The notes: generated from the sequence alone by a model not told the origin. DNA of 62,855 bases from Lachnospiraceae bacterium (GCA_022797535.1 JAAWKU010000002.1:1-62855); one strand, 5' to 3'; counted from the stretch's first letter, positions 9,380-18,269 are shown. Translations and numbers: made by a program.

Positions 9380-9484
9380 TCAGATCAGATATGCTAATGT
9401 AGGAATGACCATGGCCAGTACGATCAACAGTACGATCACGGCGGATATTACCCTCTTCGTTTTTTTGTTGTGGAAATTCATCAT
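9380..9484 (-). CDS. Small single-pass membrane peptide, 34 residues
   Basis: Reading the minus strand from 9484 gives a 34-codon frame beginning MMNFHNKKTKRVISA, followed by a hydrophobic stretch of about 18 residues (VIVLLIVLAMVIPTLAYL) and TGA. Short basic N-terminus plus one membrane helix is a typical small membrane protein. The start is backed by a strong ribosome-binding site, AGGAGGTTGTTCCC, about 8 bp upstream. It resembles in layout, but I cannot assign it to, the Prli42 or DUF4044 classes of tiny Firmicutes membrane proteins. It lies 35 bp upstream of the vanW-like gene and probably shares its message. It is easily missed by automatic gene callers. Confidence 0.65.
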   Translation of the reverse strand: MMNFHNKKTKRVISAVIVLLIVLAMVIPTLAYLI

Positions 9485-9587
9485 GGGAACAACCTCCTAT
9501 ATTTCCATTCCCGCAGCGCACGCCCGGGGCGGCGGCGGGGTCATGAGTATATGGACTGTCTATCTCTGCCCTGAAAGGATATTATAA

Positions 9588-10220
9588 ATGAATTTAATTG
9601 TTTTTGCAACCTTTATCATCTTTACCAGCATACTTTCCATGACCATCAAACGGCATAGCCGCTCCGACCAGAAGCGGCAGGAACAGTTCTGGGAAAGGGA
9701 AGCGCGGGCCAATCAGGTTCGCCGCAAATCCCTGGACGGCCTGGCCTATGTAGCCGTGCCGCTGGAGACGCTGCCCACACAGGTCATGGCCGATGACGCC
9801 GTGGTCCGGGACTGTCTGGACACCCTGGAATCTCTGTCTCATGAAAAAATCGTGAATCTGGCTGGCTACACTAATACGGATCTGAAACTGACTTACGGGA
9901 CGGCCAATATCACCACGTTGTCCCAGTACGACCAGAACTTTACGCTGCTGGCCCAGACCCTTCAGAAATGGGCGGAAACGCTGCACCGGGGGGGATATGT
10001 CCAGGAAGCCCGGCAGGTTCTGGAATACGCTGTGCTCTCCATACACAGCGACGCAGGCACATCCTATCGTCTGCTGGCCTCTCTGTACCACCAGGAAAAC
10101 GAACAGGAAAAGGTGGCGGCGCTATACGACGCCGCCCTGCAACTTACTTCCCCCTCCGGTAAAACCATAGCCCGCATCCTGCAGGAGACTTATCCCGATG
10201 TCGGCATCGGCCAGCCGTAA
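9588..10220 (+). CDS. Conserved hypothetical membrane-anchored protein with TPR-like C-terminus
   Basis: This is one of few plus-strand genes, transcribed away from the small membrane peptide. The 210-residue product has an N-terminal membrane anchor (about residues 2-19), a basic charged stretch, and a helical C-terminal half (about 120-200) with TPR-like spacing of small and aromatic residues in LQKWAETLHRGGYVQEA and YRLLASLYHQENEQEKVA. The start ATG follows AAAGGAT at a normal distance. I do not recognise a named family. A scaffold or protein-interaction role is only a guess from the helical repeats. Confidence 0.75.
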   Translation: MNLIVFATFIIFTSILSMTIKRHSRSDQKRQEQFWEREARANQVRRKSLDGLAYVAVPLETLPTQVMADDAVVRDCLDTLESLSHEKIVNLAGYTNTDLKLTYGTANITTLSQYDQNFTLLAQTLQKWAETLHRGGYVQEARQVLEYAVLSIHSDAGTSYRLLASLYHQENEQEKVAALYDAALQLTSPSGKTIARILQETYPDVGIGQP

Positions 10221-10258
10221 AGCAAGTCCCTATTGTACTATCTTATGCCATACCCGGA

Positions 10259-10460
10259 GCAGGTATGCCTTCTGACCCCAAGTCTCTGCCTCGTCCGGCA
10301 CTGATATGCCCTTCGATCCCAAGTCTCTGCCTCGTCTGGCATTGATATGCCCTCCACTCTCAATTCTCTGCCCGGTGCGGCACTGATATGCCCTCCCATC
10401 CAATTCTCTGCCCGGTACGGCACAGATATTCTTTCCGCTTCTGCCGGTTCTCTGTCCTGT
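10259..10460. repeat. Tandem repeat, about 5 diverged copies of a 40-41 bp unit
   Basis: Units start near 10259, 10299, 10340, 10381 and 10421. Each plus-strand copy has CACTGATATGCCC or a variant at its start and TCTCTGCC in its second half. Unit lengths alternate between 40 and 41 bp, so no single reading frame is kept. On the minus strand each unit contains GGCATATCAGTGCC, which can fold into a short hairpin. The array fills the gap between two convergent genes and ends exactly at the phosphoesterase stop codon. Confidence 0.85.
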
Positions 10461-11299
10461 CACAGTTCCAGTTTCTCCGCCACCTGCCGCCAGACTTCCT
10501 CCCCGGTGTCCGGCAGCGCCTTGTGACTGATGTTACAGGCCTCACACACCGCGTAATAGAAATAGTTATGCCCTGTCAGCAGCGTCTTTTTTACGGCCCT
10601 GGTAAGATATAGCCCGTAAGCCTCAATTCCGCTTTCCCGAAAGTCTTTCAGCAAGCCTTCCACATCATAATCAATGGTCAGAAGTTGGATCTCCCATCCC
10701 TGGGAAGTCCCCTCCATCAGGGCAAACTGAGCATGCCTTCCCTGCTCGTCTATGGGCAGGCCCAGGGATCCCGGGTTCATATAAGTCTTGCCATAGAGCT
10801 GGCTGACCTCCTGGTGATGGGTGTGTCCTCCCAGCAGATACCGGGTTTCCAGCCGCTCCATGCACTGCTCTTTCAAAGGTCTGTCAAATTGAAAGTTTCC
10901 CCGGATTGCTCCCGGCGCGCCATGGCATATGGTCAGCGCCGGGCAGTCCCCCAGCTGCAGCACCGCCTCTGAGGGAAGAGACTCCATCCAGTCCAGATCC
11001 GCTTCGGCCACATGTCGATAGGTATAGTACAGCGCCCCGTTGGGAGAACTGATATGCCATCCCTGATCCTGCCTGCGGTTGTCCAGCAGATATTCTTCCC
11101 GGTTGCCCCGAAGCAGATGACAGGGATATTTTTTCTCCATATCATAGAGCAGAGACATAGTGCGTTCCGGGTAGGGGCAATCCGTTACATAATCTCCCAG
11201 GCCGATGATGGCATCCACCCGGCAATTCTCCACATGCGCCAGAAACGCCTCCAGCGCTTTATAATTACTGTGAATGTCACTGAATACCGCAACCCTCAT
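10460..11299 (-). CDS. Calcineurin-like metallophosphoesterase (YfcE/DUF2 type)
   Basis: The 279-residue cytoplasmic protein shows the metal-binding motifs of this superfamily in order: DIHSN (residues about 8-12), GDYVTD, GNREE and GGHTHH. This set matches the YfcE-like phosphodiesterases. Their natural substrate is usually unknown, so none is assigned. A C-terminal helical extension (about 215-279) is longer than in the smallest members and carries no motif I recognise. The gene's stop lies at the edge of the 40-41 bp repeat array. Confidence 0.88.
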   Translation of the reverse strand: MRVAVFSDIHSNYKALEAFLAHVENCRVDAIIGLGDYVTDCPYPERTMSLLYDMEKKYPCHLLRGNREEYLLDNRRQDQGWHISSPNGALYYTYRHVAEADLDWMESLPSEAVLQLGDCPALTICHGAPGAIRGNFQFDRPLKEQCMERLETRYLLGGHTHHQEVSQLYGKTYMNPGSLGLPIDEQGRHAQFALMEGTSQGWEIQLLTIDYDVEGLLKDFRESGIEAYGLYLTRAVKKTLLTGHNYFYYAVCEACNISHKALPDTGEEVWRQVAEKLEL

Positions 11300-11356
11300 T
11301 TTTACATTTCCCCTTATCCAAAACCTTTATGAACCACTCTTCCCGCTTTGCGCCGC

Positions 11357-11378
11357 AAGGGGCCCACACGGGCCCCTT
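11357..11378. other. Perfect 9-bp hairpin between galK and the phosphoesterase gene
   Basis: AAGGGGCCC at 11357-11365 pairs with GGGCCCCTT at 11370-11378 across a four-base loop. No T-run follows on either strand, so it is not a standard intrinsic terminator. It lies 18 bp after the galK stop and could act as a 3' stabiliser or partial stop. Confidence 0.6.
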
Positions 11379-11396
11379 ACACAATCTGCGCAAATC

Positions 11397-12560
11397 TTAC
11401 ATCTTACAGGGACCGTCTCCCACCTCCACCACATAGAAATCAGCAGAGTAACCTATCTTCTCCTGATAAGCGGCTCCCACCCGGGCGATAAAGTCATCGA
11501 TGGCCCGATCCTCCACGATACTCACGGTGCAGCCGCCAAAGCCTGCCCCAGTCATGCGGGATCCCACTACGCCCTCCACCTTCCAGGCCTCCTCCACCAA
11601 AGTGTCCAGTTCCAGGCCCGTCACTTCATAGTCATCCCTCAGGGATAAATGAGAATCATTCATCAGCCGTCCAAACGCCGCCACATCATTTTCCTGCAAG
11701 GCCCTCACCGCGGCTATGGTGCGTCGGTTCTCATATACCGCATGCCTGGCCCTCCTCTGTCGCGTCTCACTGCCGATGCTGTCTTTGTGCTTTTCGAAAG
11801 CCTCTTCCGTCAGTTCTCCCAGCGAATTGACCCCGCATACCTTCCGCAGTTCTTCCAGAGCAGTCTCGCACTCGCTGCGCCTCTCATTGTACTTGGAGTC
11901 CCCCAGACCTCTCTTCTTGTTGCTACAGGCAATGACGATCTTGGCTTTGTCCAGCTTTATGGGGGCGTACTCGTAGGACAAATCCGCCGTATCCAGGAAG
12001 ATGGCATGCTCTTTCCTGCCCATTGCAATGGCAAACTGATCCATGATGCCGCAGTTCACGCCGTTGAATCGGTTCTCGGAATACTGGCCGATCAGGGCCA
12101 GATCCTGGTTGGACACCTCAAATCCAAACAGATCCCGCAGGATAAAGCCGGTCAGCACTTCCACCGATGCAGAAGAAGAAAGACCGGAACCGTTGGGAAT
12201 ATTGCCGTTCAGCAGAAGATCCATGCCCGTGGGCGTCTCCATGCCTTTTTCCCCAAAGGCCCATATCACGCCTTTGGGGTAATTGGTCCAGTCCGCCCGG
12301 GGATCAGGCTTCAATTCATCCAGAGAGGATTCCAGCACGCCCAGCTGTTCAAAGTTCATGGAGAAAAAGCGCAGCTTTCGATCCTGCCGTTTCCTCACCG
12401 CTCCATAGGTACCGATGGTCAATGCGCAGGGAAACACATGGCCTCCGTTATAGTCTGTGTGCTCCCCGATCAGATTCACCCGGCCCGGCGCAAAATATAC
12501 CTGTACGCCCTCCGCGTCCCCGAATATCTCCGCAAATCTGCGTAGCATTGTATCTTTCAT
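11397..12560 (-). CDS. galK: Galactokinase
   Basis: Galactokinase phosphorylates galactose to galactose-1-phosphate in the Leloir pathway. The 387-residue protein has the three GHMP-kinase motifs: the galactokinase signature GRVNLIGEHTDYNGG near residue 25, the ATP-binding PNGSGLSSSASVE near 110, and GAGFGGCTVSIVE near 340. I chose ATG at 12560, with GGAGGG just upstream; a TTG 12 bp earlier lies inside that ribosome-binding site. No galT or galE is present nearby. The Fe-S aldo/keto reductase gene precedes it by 14 bp and may share its message. Confidence 0.96.
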   Translation of the reverse strand: MKDTMLRRFAEIFGDAEGVQVYFAPGRVNLIGEHTDYNGGHVFPCALTIGTYGAVRKRQDRKLRFFSMNFEQLGVLESSLDELKPDPRADWTNYPKGVIWAFGEKGMETPTGMDLLLNGNIPNGSGLSSSASVEVLTGFILRDLFGFEVSNQDLALIGQYSENRFNGVNCGIMDQFAIAMGRKEHAIFLDTADLSYEYAPIKLDKAKIVIACSNKKRGLGDSKYNERRSECETALEELRKVCGVNSLGELTEEAFEKHKDSIGSETRQRRARHAVYENRRTIAAVRALQENDVAAFGRLMNDSHLSLRDDYEVTGLELDTLVEEAWKVEGVVGSRMTGAGFGGCTVSIVEDRAIDDFIARVGAAYQEKIGYSADFYVVEVGDGPCKM

Positions 12561-12574
12561 GATTCCCTCCAAAC

Positions 12575-13711
12575 TTACAACATATACTCACGGGCATCCA
12601 AATCGGCCTGAACTTTTTCCAGATCCTCCCGGATATGCAGATGCTGGGGACAAGCCTGCTCACACTTACCGCACTTAATGCAGTTTTGGGGCTGCTGTGC
12701 CTCTCCCATCTCCTTCTCCCATTGGTACTTTACCACATTATAGTTCTGATACATGTGATAACGGTTCCAACAGCCGAAACTGCCGGGAATATTTACCCCG
12801 GCAGGACAGGGCATGCAGTACCGACAGCCGGTACAGCCGTTCTGTACCCGGCTCCGCATCTGCTCCACCACGTCCTTCACGGTGGTCTGCTCCGCCTCGG
12901 ACAAGGGCCGGAACTCATCAAAAGTCTTTAAGTTGTCCTCCACCTGTTCCATATTGCTCATGCCGCTCAGGATCACTTTCACATTGGGCAGGGATCCCAC
13001 CCAGCGAAGGGCAAAGGAAGCCATGCTGGCCTGAGGATCATGCGCATGGAACTGTTCTGCGATATCCGGCGCGAAAGCCGCCAGGGAACCGCCCTTGACA
13101 GGCTCCATGATCACCAGGGGCACCCCCTTCTCCTCCGCCAGGGCGTAGCCTTTCAGTCCGGCCTGCTCCTCCGCGTCCATGTAGTTAAGCTGGATCTGAC
13201 AGAAGTCCCAGTCCCGATAGGACAGGATCTCTTCAAAAGCCTCGTAGTTGTCGTGGAAGGAGAATCCAAGATAACGGATTTTGCCTTCCTTTTTAAGCTG
13301 CTCCAGGCGCTCCAGCACGCCCAGCTTCAGCACTTCGCCCCAGGATCCCCTGTTCATGGCGTGGAGCAGATAGAAATCTATGTATTCAGTCTGCAGCTTT
13401 TCCAGCTGCCGGTTAAATATTCTGTCCACATCCTCCAGAGATTTCACATCCCACATGGGCAGCTTGGTAGCCAGATAGAAGCTGTCCCTGGGATGCTTTT
13501 TCAGCACCTCGCCCACAAACAGTTCGCTCTCGCCCCCGTGGTAAGGCCAGGCGGTGTCAATGTAGTTCACACCTGCAGCCATGGCCTGCTCCATCATGGC
13601 TGCGGCACGCTCCCTGTCTATTTTGCCCTGGCTGTCCGTGGGAAAACGCATGCAGCCAAATCCCAACAGAGACGTCTCAATTCCCAGTTTCTGCATCTTT
13701 CTCATTTCCAT
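12575..13711 (-). CDS. Aldo/keto reductase with C-terminal 4Fe-4S domain
   Basis: Residues about 1-280 form an aldo/keto reductase barrel with a candidate catalytic Tyr in DTAWPYHGGESE and YLGFSFHD in the barrel core. Residues about 300-378 carry two cysteine clusters, CTGCRYCMPCPAGV and CIKCGKCEQACP, which should bind Fe-S clusters. This combination is common in anaerobic Firmicutes oxidoreductases, but the substrate is unknown. The ATG at 13711 matches the family start. A longer frame upstream encodes no family sequence. The gene follows capA in the same direction, with a short hairpin (13734-13750) between. Confidence 0.9.
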   Translation of the reverse strand: MEMRKMQKLGIETSLLGFGCMRFPTDSQGKIDRERAAAMMEQAMAAGVNYIDTAWPYHGGESELFVGEVLKKHPRDSFYLATKLPMWDVKSLEDVDRIFNRQLEKLQTEYIDFYLLHAMNRGSWGEVLKLGVLERLEQLKKEGKIRYLGFSFHDNYEAFEEILSYRDWDFCQIQLNYMDAEEQAGLKGYALAEEKGVPLVIMEPVKGGSLAAFAPDIAEQFHAHDPQASMASFALRWVGSLPNVKVILSGMSNMEQVEDNLKTFDEFRPLSEAEQTTVKDVVEQMRSRVQNGCTGCRYCMPCPAGVNIPGSFGCWNRYHMYQNYNVVKYQWEKEMGEAQQPQNCIKCGKCEQACPQHLHIREDLEKVQADLDAREYML

Positions 13712-13788
13712 ATGCTTCACTAATTCCTTTCTTCGGAGCCCAACGCTCCGACTGGCTTTGCTTTCTCTTTGCAGAAAAGGCGCCGCTC

Positions 13789-15015
13789 TCACTGCGCCAG
13801 AGTGCCGTCCTGGGCAAAAACCACTCCGAATCCCTGACTGTAGGTATTGATCCGACCTATAATCCGGGATGCCTCCTCCCCCTGGGCGGGGGTAGGCTGG
13901 AAATTGTTCCGATCCTTTACAGAACTCACGGAGCAGGGGATAATCTGCACCTGTCTGTCTTCCTGCTTTACCCCATCCACAAAGGTAAAGGTCTGCCGGA
14001 AGATCATGGTATCCTTATCCACCGGGTTCCGATTGGCTCCAAAGCAGAAATTGGCCAGGCTGTATACGATGAATTTACCGTTGTACTCCTCTACGCCCTG
14101 AAGCACATGGGGATGATGTCCTATGACCAGATCGGCTCCCAGATCAATGCATTTGCGGCCCAGATACTGCTGATTCTCCGTGGGGTAATTGTCTTTCTCA
14201 ACGCCCCAATGGCAACAGGCCAGAATCAGATCCACACCTTCCTGCTGCAATTTACCGATCCCTTCCGCCAGCAGCTGTTCACTGCCCAGCCCCCAGGCCA
14301 CCTCATTGACGGACACAAATCCGATACGGATTCCTTTTTCCGTCTCATAGATGCCCACATTCCTGTCATAGGCATAGAGAATTCCTTCCGCCTCCAGCGC
14401 CGCCACCGTATCGTCACTTCCCCCGGTTCCATAGTCCAACCGATGATTGTTGGCAAAGCTGACCGCCTCTATGTGCCCCGCCGTCAGCAGCCGGGCATAC
14501 GCGGGATCCCCTTTGATGTTGTAGGTTCTGGTTTCGTCCCGCTCCTCGCTGTAGGTCAGCACGCCTTCAAAATTGACAATGGTCATGTCGTCGCTGTCAA
14601 AATACTCCCGGACATTCTCAAAAAAATAACCCTCGTCCTCGATCTGGTCATAGACCTGCCGAAAAGAAAACGCATACTCCTGCTCCTGATGGTTCCCCAG
14701 AGAACAGTCTCCTGCTGCTGAGATGGTAATGGTCTGCCTGTTATCCTCCGGCGGGGCCATATCCTCCGAAGCCGCTCCCTCCGATTCCTGCCCTCCGCCT
14801 TCCGAAGATGGCATCTCGGTGGGAATGGGCTTTCCAACCAGACCGTAAGGGCCGGGTATTACTTCCCCGCCAGGCGCTTCTCCCGGGGAACTGTCCCATT
14901 CCCCAAATACGATGCGCAAAAAAGGCAGGGTATCCTCCTCGGTCCCGTTGCCGCAGGCCGTCAGCAAGATCACTGGCAGAAATATCATGCCCACCCGCAA
15001 AATGAGTTTCTTCAC
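13789..15015 (-). CDS. CapA/PgsA-family lipoprotein (metallophosphoesterase-like fold)
   Basis: The 408-residue product has a lipoprotein signal (hydrophobic core then LLTAC), a Ser/Glu-rich linker to about residue 90, and a CapA domain with SAAGDCSLG, NFEGVLT, ANNHRLDYG, CCHWGVEKDN and GHHPHVLQG. The His and Asp motifs are those of the calcineurin-like CapA group, named for poly-gamma-glutamate capsule synthesis. No capB or capC genes are near, so a capsule role is not supported here. Translation starts at GTG 15015, with AAGGAGAGG about 10 bp upstream. Confidence 0.88.
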   Translation of the reverse strand: MKKLILRVGMIFLPVILLTACGNGTEEDTLPFLRIVFGEWDSSPGEAPGGEVIPGPYGLVGKPIPTEMPSSEGGGQESEGAASEDMAPPEDNRQTITISAAGDCSLGNHQEQEYAFSFRQVYDQIEDEGYFFENVREYFDSDDMTIVNFEGVLTYSEERDETRTYNIKGDPAYARLLTAGHIEAVSFANNHRLDYGTGGSDDTVAALEAEGILYAYDRNVGIYETEKGIRIGFVSVNEVAWGLGSEQLLAEGIGKLQQEGVDLILACCHWGVEKDNYPTENQQYLGRKCIDLGADLVIGHHPHVLQGVEEYNGKFIVYSLANFCFGANRNPVDKDTMIFRQTFTFVDGVKQEDRQVQIIPCSVSSVKDRNNFQPTPAQGEEASRIIGRINTYSQGFGVVFAQDGTLAQ

Positions 15016-15045
15016 CGCATTGCCTCTCCTTGCAATTCCCTGTTT

Positions 15046-15693
15046 TTGTCCATTTCACGTATTCATATCTTACCACAAACCACTGCAAATGTCATTCCCT
15101 TTCCGCAATTTCATTTTCCTAATATAAAAAATCATCACGAACTTACTGACAAGTTTACTCTGCGTGTGGTAGAATTAAATCAGATAGAAAAAGCAACTGA
15201 AGAGGATCGCCGATGGAAGATTGATTACTGGGCCGCCCTCTTCAAAGCCACTACATGGGAGGAGTCTCGAATGTTGGCAGAACAGAATCCAATCTTGGAA
15301 GAAGCTGTGGTAACTATGTATGAAATGACGGCAGAAGAAGCAATTCGGGAACAATGCCGGGCCAGGGAGGATTACTACCGAACCATAAACACTTTTAAAG
15401 CCGAAATACAAAACAGGGAAAATGCGCTGGAAGAATTGAATAGACAACTGGCAATAAAAGACCATCAGTTAGAACAGCAGGCACGGCAGATTGAATGCCA
15501 GGGCAAAGAGATCGAATCTCAAAGCAAGCAAATCGAATCTCAAAGCAAGCAGATCGAATCCCAAGGCAAGCGGATTGAATCTCAAAGCAAGCAGATTGAA
15601 TCCCAAAGCAAGCAGATCGAATCCCAAAGCAGGCAGATTGCAGAACTATCCCAAAAAATAGATACTTTGATGAACCTGCAGGCCATGCCATAG
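15046..15693 (+). pseudogene. 5'-truncated Rpn-family (PD-(D/E)XK) nuclease remnant with heptad-repeat tail
   Basis: From about 15139 the frame encodes a segment like the C-terminal half of Rpn/PDDEXK transposase-like nucleases: LTDKFTLRVVEL, then WAALFKATTWEESRMLAEQNPILEEAV. The nuclease core that should precede it is missing; upstream sequence is the capA promoter region, with no ATG in frame before 15271. The rest is a coiled coil built from the heptad IESQSKQ. The open stretch before 15139 looks like noncoding DNA that lacks stops. It is probably a deletion remnant, though translation of a short coiled-coil protein from an internal start cannot be excluded. Confidence 0.65.
15487..15654 (+). 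repeat. 21-bp tandem repeat coding for IESQSKQ heptads
   Basis: Seven clear 21-bp units begin at 15487, 15508, 15529, 15550, 15571, 15592 and 15613, with a degenerate eighth to 15654. Each encodes a variant of Gln-Ile-Glu-Ser-Gln-Ser-Lys. Differences between copies are mostly silent or conservative. Confidence 0.9.
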
Positions 15694-15699
15694 TCAGTA

Positions 15700-15741
15700 C
15701 AAAACCCCGGCTTCTTCTGGGTGTGAAGAGCCGGGGTTTTT
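15700..15741. terminator. Bidirectional intrinsic terminator after the pilin operon and the Rpn remnant
   Basis: AAAACCCCGGCT at the left pairs with AGCCGGGGTTTT at the right, followed by T residues on the plus strand and preceded by A residues that give a T-run on the minus strand. It lies 20 bp past the last pilin-like gene and just past the Rpn remnant. Confidence 0.85.
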
Positions 15742-15760
15742 GCTTGTACTCAGTATCTGA

Positions 15761-18241
15761 TTAATTGGCTATCCAGCCCGTGTTTGCGGCATTCCGTGTG
15801 AGATAACTTCGGGTGATCCAGGAACCGCCATCCAGCGTCTGATATTCGGCCGCATTTGCACCGATCACAAACCTTGTGACATTGTCGATATAGTATACAG
15901 GCCCATATTCAGTAAGCGTAGGACAATACATAATCTTGGGGGTCACACCGCCTGCCACAGTGATGTTGGGATCCTTAAAGCAGAAGAGCAGTTTCCCTTT
16001 GCAGCCTTTCATCTGATCAACCTGCTGCTGGGTTACGCCAAAGCCTGCATAGGGATCCGCCTTTGGCCTGAAGTTCGCGGGATCCGCCCATCCGGCTTCA
16101 TCCTGGATCTCCCAGGTTATGGGATCCATGTTCAATCTGCCCAGGAACGGATTATACTCATAAATCTCCTGTATGATTCCCCCATAGGGCTTCGCCAGAT
16201 CATAACACTTTTGTTTTTCTTCCTGATCCATGACAAATGTCAGATACGGCTCCCCTGGGTATCCGCCGGGCGTACTGGGGACGGAAGAAGAAATAGGGAT
16301 ATCCCTTCTAACATCCTTGGTGTAATCCGCGTCATCATAAATCAGCCCCACAAACCTCTCTAAATCATGAAAATAGTATTTTTCGGAATCATCCCAGCCC
16401 CTGTCAAACATAAAGTATACCGTGTAATCGGTCATGGTGTCCTGAGGCGTCACATAGATGATATTGTCTCTGACCCAGCCTGCCTGGCTGGAATTTCTGT
16501 ACAGGATGGACACCTCTTCAATGGGATAGGTCTCTTCCACCACCGTTGTCTCCACCGTACCGTCTTCCAGCGTATGCTGATAGGTGATTTTCACATCATA
16601 TCTGCTGGTATCCCTCCAGTTATAGGAAGACGCCACATGATAGCGCTGAAAATATCCATATGTCTGGGAGGGCAGCTTGCCATTGTCTTCCCACTGATCC
16701 AATGTTACGGCCGCGTGATACGGGCTGCTGTATGCCTGAAGATTATAGAACCCACTGGCATCCCCACTGTCGGTGGATACATTCAGAATCAGATTCCAAA
16801 CCTGTTCTATATGGGACATGGGAGGGATTTCAATATTCAGCAGGGCGTTCTGACTCCCTGTCCAGGGATTAAAGGTCTGTTCTTCCGTCTTGATCCCCAG
16901 CGAATTATATCCCACAAAACTCACGGTGGCCGTGTGCTTATACAGGCTGCCACCGTTATCCCAGAACCAGAAATCCCGTTCCGTAAGCGGCACGGTGATA
17001 TCCAGCTTGCCGTTCCGCCTCCAGGCCTGGTACTCCAGCACCCAGCTTCCACTTACTGTGCCGTATTTCTCTCCTGACTTATTGGTCATAACGGCGGAAC
17101 CGGCAGGATACTGGCCTTCCGGATGAGTCGCCGTCGCCGTCACTTTCAGCGCGCATCCCTGGGTCATGTTCTGCTTAAGGCGGAACGTAACATAGGGAAC
17201 GTTGCCGTCCATGCCCTGGCCTGTCACTTCTATGTAATCCATGGCGTTTGGCATGGTGACGTGGCCGTTGTCATCCTCCCTGGTAAACGCAAAGAACCAA
17301 TCCACGGCGTAGGGATTCACATAATCCACGTCATACCATGCGCCGGGTTCCCTGTCCAGATTTGTGCCGGCCAGAGGAGCGGTGACTTTGTAGTTGGCGC
17401 CCGTTTTGTTGACAGTACCGTCAATCTTGAACCCATTCACATAAATGGCGTTGACCCGCCTTACCAGTACATCCACATTCTGGGGGGCGACCGCAGCATC
17501 ATCGGACTTTACCTGGAAGTGGAATGTATCGCTGGTCTCCCCCAGGCCTACCGTAATGCGGGCGGTACTGTCATCCAGCACCGTCACGGAGGTTCCTGCC
17601 GCGTCCGCATGGCCGCTCAGACCCTCAATCCCAAATCCCCGTACGGAAGTACCCATGACCCGCACATTCAGATCATAGGTCTGCCCCGGTTCCAGAATGA
17701 TCCTGTTTTCCACAAAGAGGCTGGCCGTCCCGGACATGGCCGCACCCCCGGATGTAACGCCGTTTCTGGGAGTCACATGATAATCGCTCTCATAGTTTCT
17801 GGTATTTCCCGCATCCGTAATTTTGAGGGCAAAATCCACATTGCCGCCCACATCCTGCCTTACCGTAAAATCCTGCACATTTTCCGCCAGAATATGGGGT
17901 TCCGTACTCCCGCTGGTGATGTACATAATGTTACTGCCGTCCAGATACACCTGATATACAACGGTGACGCCGGATTCCACTTTCTCTACGATCAGCGTAT
18001 TGCCGCTGGCCTGCACCACCCTGTCCGAATCAATAATCAGATTGGTCAGCAGATTGGAAGTGATCTGAGCCTGCTGCTGCAAATCCAATTCCGCATTGCC
18101 TCTTTGATAGCTCCTGGCGCTGACCACCATGGCAGTCCCTACGCCGGTAATGACAATGCTGAATATGGCGATTGTACAAATCAACTCCACCAGCGAAAAC
18201 CCTTTTTGACTTTTTATCAGCCTCTTCCACCATCTCATCAT
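15761..18241 (-). CDS. Very large type IV pilin-like protein (826 residues)
   Basis: The N-terminus is a class III signal: basic residues, then KGFSLVEL followed by a hydrophobic helix (ICTIAIFSIVITGVGTAMVV). Prepilin peptidase should cut after the Gly and leave Phe+1 and Glu+5. The first 150 residues resemble GspJ/PulG-type minor pilins. The remaining 650 or so are large beta-rich segments with many aromatic residues, including Ig-like stretches (for example DSTARITVGLGETSDTFHF) and a Tyr/Trp-rich C-terminal part. Pilins are usually 120-250 residues, so this is unusual and could be an adhesive tip protein. I chose ATG 18241, behind GGTGG. It is the last gene of the operon. Confidence 0.85.
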   Translation of the reverse strand: MMRWWKRLIKSQKGFSLVELICTIAIFSIVITGVGTAMVVSARSYQRGNAELDLQQQAQITSNLLTNLIIDSDRVVQASGNTLIVEKVESGVTVVYQVYLDGSNIMYITSGSTEPHILAENVQDFTVRQDVGGNVDFALKITDAGNTRNYESDYHVTPRNGVTSGGAAMSGTASLFVENRIILEPGQTYDLNVRVMGTSVRGFGIEGLSGHADAAGTSVTVLDDSTARITVGLGETSDTFHFQVKSDDAAVAPQNVDVLVRRVNAIYVNGFKIDGTVNKTGANYKVTAPLAGTNLDREPGAWYDVDYVNPYAVDWFFAFTREDDNGHVTMPNAMDYIEVTGQGMDGNVPYVTFRLKQNMTQGCALKVTATATHPEGQYPAGSAVMTNKSGEKYGTVSGSWVLEYQAWRRNGKLDITVPLTERDFWFWDNGGSLYKHTATVSFVGYNSLGIKTEEQTFNPWTGSQNALLNIEIPPMSHIEQVWNLILNVSTDSGDASGFYNLQAYSSPYHAAVTLDQWEDNGKLPSQTYGYFQRYHVASSYNWRDTSRYDVKITYQHTLEDGTVETTVVEETYPIEEVSILYRNSSQAGWVRDNIIYVTPQDTMTDYTVYFMFDRGWDDSEKYYFHDLERFVGLIYDDADYTKDVRRDIPISSSVPSTPGGYPGEPYLTFVMDQEEKQKCYDLAKPYGGIIQEIYEYNPFLGRLNMDPITWEIQDEAGWADPANFRPKADPYAGFGVTQQQVDQMKGCKGKLLFCFKDPNITVAGGVTPKIMYCPTLTEYGPVYYIDNVTRFVIGANAAEYQTLDGGSWITRSYLTRNAANTGWIAN

Positions 18242-18269
18242 TACATCCACCAACTTCCTTAAAGCATGC

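Noticed and set aside
10230-10545. Three short minus-strand frames across the 40-41 bp repeat
   Set aside because: Each frame is open only because the repeat lacks stops; unit lengths of 40 and 41 change the frame, so no protein is conserved between units.
11357-11378. Intrinsic terminator for galK
   Set aside because: The stem is strong, but no T-run follows on the minus strand, so I list it only as a hairpin.
15487-15654. CRISPR-like array
   Set aside because: The 21-bp units are directly adjacent with no spacers and encode in-frame heptads.
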